Shown: piece after piece, positions 33,633 to 39,499 of the stretch
How the letters are laid out: each line of letters begins with the position of its first letter
Numbering within the stretch: position 1 is the first letter of the stretch
NCBI GenBank assembly: GCA_031292215.1
Contig: JARLHO010000094.1
Coordinates: 1-39,499 of the forward strand
DNA: 39,499 nucleotides
Direction: 5' to 3'
Origin: Syntrophobacteraceae bacterium
Lineage (GTDB): Bacteria > Desulfobacterota > Syntrophobacteria > Syntrophobacterales > Syntrophobacteraceae
The notes under the pieces: generated by a model
Database searches by the model: none
The model's input: only the letters and a program-made list of their open reading frames with translations
What the model was told of the DNA's origin: nothing
Made by a program: the position numbers and the translations under genes

Positions 33633-34895
33633 TTGTACCGGAAAACGGTTCTCGGCAATGGGATAAGGGTAGTAACGGAAAAAATTCCATTCGCCCATTC
33701 GGTTTCCACGGGAATATGGGTAAATACCGGCTCCCGCGATGAAAAACCCCATGAACGGGGAATCACTCATTTTATCGAACATATGCTTTTTAAGGGCACC
33801 AAGCGCCGAAGCGCGCTCGACATCGCCAAGGAATTCGATTCCGTGGGCGGTTTCGCCAATGCTTTCACTTCTAAAGAGCATATCTGTTTTCACGCCAAAG
33901 TGCTTGCCGCCCATCTTCCTTTGTTGACCGACCTTCTCACGGACCTTTTTCTCGAATCGGTCTTCGATCCTGCGGAAATCGAGCGCGAACAAAGCGTAAT
34001 CGTTCAGGAAATACGCATGGTCGAAGATACGCCCGATGAATTTATTCATGTGCTTTTCCAGGAAGAGTTCTGGAACCAAAACCCCCTTGGCCTTCCTATC
34101 TACGGAACGGTTCAAACCGTTGAAAAGGCCGACAGAAAGGAGATGCTGGACTTTATAGCCGACCACTTCAGCCCATCTGGAATCGTGATATCGGCCGCCG
34201 GCAACTTCGAACACCAGCAGTTTCTCGACCTGATAGGCCCATCGATGGAAAAGCTCGGCAACCGGAACACCCAGCCGGGCCGATTGCCGGCGGATTCCCA
34301 TTTTTTCTCCAGGACGATTAAAAAGGACCTCGAGCAGGTCCACTTGCTCCTCGGCATGCAGGGGACATCGCAAAGGGATGAATCACGGTTCGCATCGCAT
34401 TTGCTAAACGTCATACTCGGAAGCAGCATGAGCAGCCGTCTTTTTCAGGAAATCCGGGAAAAAAGAGGTCTTGCCTACTCCGTATACTCCTTTTCCCACA
34501 GCCATGAGGATTGCGGGATGACCGGCATCTACGCCGGCGTATCTTCCGAAAATGTCCGAGAAGTACTCTCGCTCGTTGCCGAACAGCTTTCCAAACTCAG
34601 CCGGGATCTCATTACGGATCCCGAACTGAAATCGGCCAGGGAATACGTAAAGGGCAATATGTACATAAACGCGGAGAGTAACGATTACCGCATGAACCGG
34701 CTGGCCAAAAATGAATTTTTGTTCGGCGACTTTATCCCTTTTGAAGAAGTCGAAAAGAAAATAAACGGGGTTACTTCCGAAGACATTCGCGACTGGTTCC
34801 GTGACCTATACAGCCCGGAGAAGATGGCCCTAATGCTCTACGGACCCGTGGAAGAGGACCTGGTAGACCTCAAAGGTGTTTTGCAGCGGGGCTAA
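33633..34895 (+). CDS. M16-family zinc metallopeptidase
   Basis: 420 residues. The inverted zinc motif H46-F-I-E49-H50 sits in ERGITHFIEHMLFKGT, and the third ligand is E126 in SVIVQEIRM, matching HxxEH-x(74-76)-E. KRGLAYSVYSF-like sequence (REKRGLAYSVYSF) in the C-terminal half is the usual substrate-binding segment. Such processing peptidases follow pnp in many Desulfobacterota. I prefer a TTG at 33633, with AGGGGGGA five bases upstream; an in-frame TTG at 33576 would add 19 residues. No signal peptide, so cytoplasmic. Confidence 0.9.
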   Translation: MYRKTVLGNGIRVVTEKIPFAHSVSTGIWVNTGSRDEKPHERGITHFIEHMLFKGTKRRSALDIAKEFDSVGGFANAFTSKEHICFHAKVLAAHLPLLTDLLTDLFLESVFDPAEIEREQSVIVQEIRMVEDTPDEFIHVLFQEEFWNQNPLGLPIYGTVQTVEKADRKEMLDFIADHFSPSGIVISAAGNFEHQQFLDLIGPSMEKLGNRNTQPGRLPADSHFFSRTIKKDLEQVHLLLGMQGTSQRDESRFASHLLNVILGSSMSSRLFQEIREKRGLAYSVYSFSHSHEDCGMTGIYAGVSSENVREVLSLVAEQLSKLSRDLITDPELKSAREYVKGNMYINAESNDYRMNRLAKNEFLFGDFIPFEEVEKKINGVTSEDIRDWFRDLYSPEKMALMLYGPVEEDLVDLKGVLQRG

Positions 34896-35001
34896 ACGGT
34901 TCCCTTGCCCTCTTTTCCACTTGTATTTATACATATTAAGCCCATCCGCGCTGTCTTGCGCAGCGGCTTTTCGGATGCGATCGACCAACCGGGATAGCGT
35001 G

Positions 35002-35787
35002 ATGTCTCTTTTTTTCCAGGTTCTTGCAAGCGGTTCGAAGGGAAACTCGATCCTTGTGTGCAGCGCGAAGACCCGGGTCCTGGTCGATGCGGGAACTACG
35101 TGCAAAGAACTTGTCGGACGTCTGCAAATGACCCCGGTTAAGGCCCAAAATCTCGATGCGCTGCTGATAACCCATGAACACACCGACCATGTCGGCGCTG
35201 TGGGGCCCATGACCAGAAAGTTCGATCTGCCCGTCTACATGACCAGGGGCACCCTGGAAAATCTTCCCGCTAAAATCGGCCGGCCGCTTCGAGGCGTTAC
35301 GGTCTTCGAAACCGGAAACCGTTTTGCAATAGGAGATCTTACGATTCACCCGTTTGCAATCTCGCACGACGCCCGGGAACCGGCCGGCTTCATTATAGAA
35401 AGCGGCGGCCTTAGCCTGGGGATATGCACGGACCTGGGAGTGGCCACCAACCTGGTAAAAGTACGGCTCAAGGGCTGCCAGGCCTTGGTGCTTGAGGCAA
35501 ATCACGATGTGGATATGCTCAATGGCGGCCCCTATCCCTGGAATTTGAAACAGCGTATCAAAAGCCCCCACGGTCACCTCTCAAACGAGGAGGCCTGCGA
35601 TCTTCTAGAAGCCGTGCATCACGAGCGACTGCGCTCCGTGGTCTTTGCCCACCTCAGCGAAACCAACAATCATCCCGACCGGGTGCTCGAAAGCTGTCGC
35701 CGCCTCCGCCGCTCCCCCCGATGGGAATGCGTTCGTTTCGAACTTGGCAAACAGCACGAGCCGGCGCCGGGAATCGAGGTTGAATAG
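35002..35787 (+). CDS. MBL-fold metallohydrolase (YycJ/WalJ-like)
   Basis: 261 residues from ATG 35002. The metal motif HEHTDHVGA is at residues 58-66. Further metal ligands appear in FAISHDAREPAGF, GICTDLG and the C-terminal FAHLSETNNHPD. The opening FQVLASGSKGNSILV and LVDAGTTCKELVGRL fit the YycJ/WalJ group, suspected DNA-processing nucleases; the exact substrate is unknown. It lies 106 bases after the M16 gene on the same strand and may end the operon. No terminator was seen. Confidence 0.85.
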   Translation: MSLFFQVLASGSKGNSILVCSAKTRVLVDAGTTCKELVGRLQMTPVKAQNLDALLITHEHTDHVGAVGPMTRKFDLPVYMTRGTLENLPAKIGRPLRGVTVFETGNRFAIGDLTIHPFAISHDAREPAGFIIESGGLSLGICTDLGVATNLVKVRLKGCQALVLEANHDVDMLNGGPYPWNLKQRIKSPHGHLSNEEACDLLEAVHHERLRSVVFAHLSETNNHPDRVLESCRRLRRSPRWECVRFELGKQHEPAPGIEVE

Positions 35788-36121
35788 CAAACCGCGCGCC
35801 CCCTCTGGTCCCCTCCTTCATCCCGTGTTGCCGGCGCCGCGCACCGGATGCGGATCAATATAAGGAGTATTTCTTTTCTGGAAGAAATCCCCCGTAAGGT
35901 TCGCCGGCACAATCGCGGTAGAGTCTCGGGTTGGATTTCGGGCCTCTTGCCGGTTACCGACCCTCCGTCACCCGGCAGTTGAACGAATGACCCGCGCCGG
36001 ATTTCCTCCTACCGATTTTTTGTCCAATCCCATCGGACAAGTGCAATTAGTCCCAACCTCACGCCACAGCCTCTTTTCCCGCCTTTTCCGTTGCTACGGA
36101 ACGAGTGATGCAAAACGATAG
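35788..36121. other. No gene seen; boundary of the conserved operon
   Basis: 334 bases between the conserved operon and the minus-strand toxin gene. Nothing recognisable; this is where ordinary chromosomal genes give way to mobile-element DNA. Confidence 0.4.
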
Positions 36122-36454
36122 TCACTCAAAAATCGGAGCGAGCTTCGCCAATACTTCATCCATGATCGTTGGTGGTACGCTTTCCAGCTTGCGAGCATTA
36201 CGCGAGGCTAGATCGAGGGCGCGAGGTTGGTCACACCGGATGGCGCCCGTTGTAGTTGTACCGGCTCCCGTCAAAGATACTGCAAAGCCTGCCGTTCGTG
36301 AAAAGCCGCCTCCACTGGTGATCGACAATACGACTGGCGTTTTAGTCAGCCGATTAAAGGCGGTCGGGGACACAACCAAAACAGGCCGTGTTCCCTGTTG
36401 CTCATAACCTGAAGTCGGGTCCAGTGAGACCAGGTAAATATCGCCACGTTCCAT
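36122..36454 (-). CDS. chpB: MazF-family (ChpB-like) mRNA endoribonuclease toxin
   Basis: 110 residues. The MazF/PemK fold is shown by ERGDIYLVSLDPTSGYEQQG followed by RPVLVVSPTAFN, PVVLSITSGGGFSRTAGFAV, and IRCDQPRALDLASRNARKL. The catalytic Arg and Ser/Thr positions (R23 in TRPVLVVS; SITSGG) are retained, and the GYEQQG start fits the ChpB branch best. It would cleave mRNA at specific short sites and be neutralised by the upstream antitoxin. Its ATG shares one base with the antitoxin stop (TAATG at 36452-36456), so the pair is translationally coupled. Confidence 0.9.
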   Translation of the reverse strand: MERGDIYLVSLDPTSGYEQQGTRPVLVVSPTAFNRLTKTPVVLSITSGGGFSRTAGFAVSLTGAGTTTTGAIRCDQPRALDLASRNARKLESVPPTIMDEVLAKLAPIFE

Positions 36455-36711
36455 TACAGCAGCTCGCTGCCGACAGGTTTGCTCTCCAGCCAGGCGCGGT
36501 CTTCCTCACTGATCTCAGCCGATGCGTCGCATTGAGCCAGCAGTTCATTCAGGCTGTAGTGCGGTCGCAGAGCGGGCTCCACCACCAGTCGCCCCCGATC
36601 GACAGTCAGGCCGACGCTTGCGCCGGCCTGCAAGTGCAACAGATCAAGGATGGCAGGCGGTACAGCCAACATAATAGAGCCGCCAACTTTCCGCAGACTA
36701 GTTGTAAACAT
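36454..36711 (-). CDS. chpS: MazE-family (ChpS-like) antitoxin
   Basis: 85 residues. The N-terminal AbrB/SpoVT fold reads SLRKVGGSIMLAVPPAILD and LHLQAGASVGLTVDRGRLVV. The C-terminal tail, YSLNELLAQCDASAEIS, matches the ChpS toxin-binding region. GGAGG stands six bases before the ATG. The protein should bind its toxin and, through the AbrB fold, the palindromic operator upstream. Confidence 0.9.
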   Translation of the reverse strand: MFTTSLRKVGGSIMLAVPPAILDLLHLQAGASVGLTVDRGRLVVEPALRPHYSLNELLAQCDASAEISEEDRAWLESKPVGSELL

Positions 36712-36730
36712 CGAGCGCCTCCATTCCGAT

Positions 36731-36772
36731 AAGTTATATATAAATATAACTTCAACCTACTCTAACTTGCAA
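36731..36772 (-). promoter_or_regulatory. Promoter and palindromic operator of the toxin-antitoxin operon
   Basis: On the minus strand TTGCAA (36772-36767) and TTATAT (36749-36744) are 17 bases apart. A perfect palindrome, AAGTTATAT-4 bases-ATATAACTT (36731-36752), covers the -10 box, as expected for autorepression by the antitoxin complex. Confidence 0.7.
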
Positions 36773-36869
36773 GACCTTTTCGATTTGATGCACTCTTGGA
36801 CGGCTTCCTTTTCTAGTCGGGGGAACCCCAACATCCGCACTACCAGCCGCCAACTGTAACAAAACAGGT

Positions 36870-37600
36870 TCAAGCTGCGAGGCTGATCGAAATCCGAGCG
36901 TCCATATCCGGGTCGAATCGGCCGTAGGTGTTAATGTGCAGGGTCAGCAAAGGACTTAAAGCCGCAAGATCGCGGATTGTCATCCGATCCAGCCATTCCG
37001 GATCGCTTTGAATCTCCAGAATCATGAGTGTATTTATATAAACCAGGCTCGACTGAAGCAGGTGAAGGCAAAGCAGGCTGATCTCCTGGTTTTCCCGGCG
37101 GTTTGTGGCGTGCTCGCCGGCTTTCCCGCCGAAGATGAAAGCCTTCGGTTCCGCTTCTCGGAGGCATTTGCGTGAAGCCCATGCGCAGATCCGTCTCCTT
37201 GAGCACGTCGAGAAGGCTCGTCCCCCACCAGCGCCGGGTCACTTCCTGCTTGAGAATCGCAAGGGTCTCCGGGTCTGGTTGGGGCTCCGAGGGAGTTATC
37301 GAAATCCGGTGCTCGCCTTTCTCGCGGACAATTTTCACCTTGGGGTTGGTGGGCATCTCCTTATCCAGCGCCTTCAGATGGCGGGTCAATTCCTCGCGGA
37401 GCGTGGCCGTGAAGGCCTTAGCGTCAAGAGGGATTCCAAGGTCCTCCGTAGTAGGCGGCCTTGCGCTCCGCCCTGAGCGCCTTCAAGACACAAAACTCGT
37501 AGGCGCGGTCCGGTTGATTTTGAGTCGCTTCCCCACGTTGTCCACCACCAGTCGCGTCCAGTCTGGCGGGACAACGCCTTTCGAAGGCGGCTCAACCCCC
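36870..37600 (-). pseudogene. tnpA: Tn3-family transposase, internally deleted and frameshifted
   Basis: Minus-strand pieces in different frames follow the TnpA order. First PPDWTRLVVDNVGKRLKINR and TAYEFCVLKALRAERKAAYY, then LDKEMPTNPKVKIVREKGEH, PSEPQPDPETLAILKQEVTR and SLLDVLKETDLRMGFT. The frame then changes and the text jumps to the extreme C-terminus: ISLLCLHLLQSSLVYINTLM, EWLDRMTIRDLAALSPLLTL, HINTYGRFDPDMDARISISL, stop at 36870. The catalytic core between these parts is missing. No terminal repeats or resolvase were seen. Confidence 0.75.
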
Positions 37601-37907
37601 ACTCCGGCATGCCCCCCGCATGCAGACTCTCCAGTACATTGTTTTGCACCAGGATCATCGTGCTGTAATTGCTAAGAGCGATATCGGCGTCCGTGCAGCC
37701 CGCGCGATGTGTTTGAATCCATCGTGGAAATAACTGTCGAGGATGGAACAATGCGTCGAATAATCGACCTCCACATCATGCACCGGCTGGTTCGAGTAGG
37801 CGTCGGCGCCGGCTACGGAAATCGCCACGGGATGCGTTCACGTTGCGCCAAATAGATGGGGGGAGCCAAGCGCAACGTAAGCGTTCACCACGGAACGGAC
37901 AAGCCCT
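37601..37907. other. Decayed region upstream of the Tn3 relic
   Basis: A minus-strand reading near 37650-37840 (ISVAGADAYSNQPVHDVEVD, YSTHCSILDSYFHDGFKHIA) looks protein-like but is broken and unassigned. Confidence 0.3.
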
Positions 37908-38123
37908 GGACAATTACCCACACATGCGCCCACTTACCCCTTAGCGGAGACTCCCGGGAAAGGGGCTTGGCCTGATCGCCCCCCTTTTTTGCAAAGAGGG
38001 GTTGGGGGGATTTACTCTCCAGCCGCTTGCAATGACGCGCATGGACCGGCGGGGCTCGCTCGCCCCCCTTATTTGCGACTTTGCAAAAGGAGATAGGTGG
38101 GCGCATGTGTGGGTAATTGTAAG
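37908..38123. mobile_element. MITE copy 3
   Basis: Uninterrupted ~215-bp copy. It opens with ACAATTACCCACACATGCGC and closes with GCGCATGTGTGGGTAATTGT, near-perfect terminal inverted repeats. The interior has ACTCTCCAGCCGCTTGCAAT and the C/G-tract hairpin. No target duplication is visible, suggesting later rearrangement of a flank. Confidence 0.85.
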
Positions 38124-38364
38124 GCAAATATTGAGGGGGACGGGCTGAGCAAGGAATACCAGGTTAAAAAAATGTTCAGGGATGCCAGGGCCGGTATGAT
38201 AGGCAAGGAAAATAATGCTCTGTCTCTTGTTGGAGCCTCGCTTCTGGCCCGCGAGACGCACTGTTGACGTGAAGTCGATGTTGATTCCGGACCGGTAGGC
38301 AACTGATCAGTCACGCTGGTCCAGGATTGCATCCACTTGTCAGGAGAGGGGACACCCTTTATAT
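38124..38364. other. No gene seen
   Basis: Spacer between MITE copy 3 and the IS91 relic's terminator; a minus-strand frame continues through it without recognisable content. Confidence 0.3.
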
Positions 38365-38388
38365 TTTTAAAAAAACGCCCTTCGGGCG
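38365..38388 (-). terminator. Intrinsic terminator of the IS91-type transposase
   Basis: Read on the minus strand, CGCCC-GAA-GGGCG (38388-38376) is followed by seven T. Confidence 0.7.
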
Positions 38389-39075
38389 AACTCTTGATCC
38401 CGGTGTATCCCATAGTTTCCCGGTTACACCCCCGGACACAACAACGGGCATAACCGGCGTAGCGGTACTCCTCCGGCGGGGGGCCAAACGGAATATCCTC
38501 CGTATCCTGTAGCTGCGCCTTCACTTTCGGCCGTTCTTTCGTATTTGCCCACTTTGATCTTTTCCCACTCATCGCAGATTGTCCGATACTTCGGATGCCA
38601 CACCCTCCACGGTTCCATCTCAGCGCCACAGTATCGGCATTCGAGCGGGTCCCGGCCACTGATCTCCTGGTAGCGTTCCCGGTAGCTCTTACAGGCAACC
38701 ACCTCGCAGACCCCTTTGACGCAACGACCAACTTTTTCGCAATCCGTCCCTTATCGCCTCAATCCACCTCTTGAACGTTCCGGTTGCTTGCAACCCGTAG
38801 TAGCGCACGCGCTGAAAGCATTTGGGCAGAATGTGTTGAACCATCCGACCAATGACTGTCATAACGTTAACTGTGGCTATTTCTTTCTTCTTTGTCCTAT
38901 GGTCGTTGTACAAATATGTGGCCTCAGCGCCTGTACAGGAAACAATCCGTCTGATCGCTATCGGAGGGGATGTAACGTATTTGGCCAGGTATTTCGCCAA
39001 TCCACGCCATTGATCGAGCTCCTTGCTGTAGAATTTCAGATTAAGAGGCCAGAAAACGGCCGTTTTGGAACAGAT
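38389..39075 (-). pseudogene. IS91-type transposase C-terminal part, frameshifted
   Basis: The frame from about 39075 reads LKFYSKELDQWRGLAKYLAK and YVTSPPIAIRRIVS, then YLYNDHRTKKKEIATVNVMT, IGRMVQHILPKCFQRVRYYG. After a frameshift near 38700 it continues YRERYQEISGRDPLECRYCG and AEMEPWRVWHPKY. These are the C-terminal blocks of IS91/IS801-type (Y2 rolling-circle) transposases, including the C-x2-C zinc pair. The N-terminal zinc finger and HUH motif are absent, so it is a dead remnant. Confidence 0.8.
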
Positions 39076-39429
39076 TAAATGGACTTTTCAGATTCCTTGA
39101 TCCTGCCGTGTACCCCGTCAAGTTCATCCGTGATGCCGCTTTTTACATGCTTAAGGGCACCGCCATAGGAAATCTCCTCAACACGAGTTGCTCAGCATCG
39201 GCCTGAACTATTCTCCGGTGCATCATATTCTCGCCTGATAATGGACCGTGCCCATAGCACTGTACCATTCGCCTTTCCCTGTGATGGCAAATGCTTATGA
39301 TCGAACGCTTCATTGAACTGGTTCCAATGAATCTGAAAGCTGCATGTTGAAAACGAACCATGGGCATGGCTTTCTCACCTTTCCCATCTACCCCCGGGGG
39401 CAATGTTGTTGAGTTAACCGACTAGAGCG
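39076..39429. other. No gene seen
   Basis: About 350 bases upstream of the IS91 relic. A minus-strand frame exists (39143-39403) but has no known domain. Confidence 0.3.
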
Positions 39430-39499
39430 ACGATCGTGATCCCGGAGGGATCAAAGCCATTAGCCGGGCGGTTGAGGCCGTAAGGCCGATACCCCCGGA
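39430..39499. repeat. REP-like palindromic unit at the window edge
   Basis: ATCGTGATCCCGGAGGGATC followed by a CATTAGCCGGGCGGTTGAGG-like stretch and GGCCGTAAGGCCGATACCCC. The internal short palindromes (GATCCCGGAGGGATC, GGCCGTAAGGCC) are typical of a widespread REP-like intergenic unit seen in many environmental bacteria. It probably continues beyond the edge. Confidence 0.55.

Noticed and set aside
38069-38731. 220-codon minus-strand frame over the IS91 relic and MITE copy 3
   Set aside because: It mixes out-of-frame IS91 sequence with MITE DNA; the IS91 protein reads in other frames.

Overview
The window is a bacterial chromosome segment, most likely from a Desulfobacterota (deltaproteobacterial, Syntrophobacter-like) organism. 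The main evidence is the translation/RNA operon at 22.5-35.8 kb: rimP-nusA-ylxR-infB-DUF503-rbfA-DHH-truB-rpsO-pnp-M16 peptidase-metallo-beta-lactamase, an order I know from that group. All functions are read from sequence motifs; no database search was run.

Layout. (1) 1-1.7 kb: a decayed mobile element with a DUF4338 (DruA-like) gene overlapping an ISKra4-type transposase, both frameshifted. (2) 2.05-12.8 kb: a ~10 kb sugar-modification cassette (NAD-dependent epimerase/dehydratase, FkbM methyltransferase, a 1602-residue glycosyltransferase with four GT modules, a C-methyltransferase-like protein and a convergent sulfotransferase). It is bracketed by two ~415-bp inverted copies of one sequence; each copy lies upstream of the inward-pointing genes. 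The right copy carries a deleted relic of an epimerase gene interrupted by a MITE. A 46-bp direct repeat lies outside the inverted pair. (3) 12.8-13.9 kb: decayed DNA with a RelE-like toxin fragment. (4) 14-21.8 kb: accessory genes (secreted ankyrin-repeat protein, TIGR04076 protein, exonuclease fragment, hybrid histidine kinase with CBS input, DUF5132-like/helical protein pair, zinc-ribbon protein, DksA/TraR protein, an unrecognised 368-residue protein). (5) 21.9-22.3 kb: a second MITE copy with a 9-bp target duplication and a nested insertion. (6) 22.5-35.8 kb: tRNA-Gly(CCC) and the conserved operon, intact. (7) 36.1-39.5 kb: a MazEF/ChpSB toxin-antitoxin pair with a palindromic operator, an internally deleted Tn3-family transposase, a third MITE copy, a decayed IS91-type transposase, and a REP-like palindromic unit at the edge.

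How the genes work together. The core operon covers ribosome maturation (RimP, RbfA), transcription elongation (NusA), translation initiation (IF2), tRNA modification (TruB) and RNA turnover (PNPase, NrnA-like). The cassette looks like a unit for building and decorating a surface glycan or glycoconjugate: sugar-nucleotide modification, chain assembly, methylation and probably sulfation. The remaining DNA is a graveyard of transposons around these blocks, so the cassette was probably acquired or rearranged by mobile DNA. The most unusual items are the inverted-repeat framing of the cassette with its shared upstream region, the internally duplicated four-module glycosyltransferase, and the MITE family.
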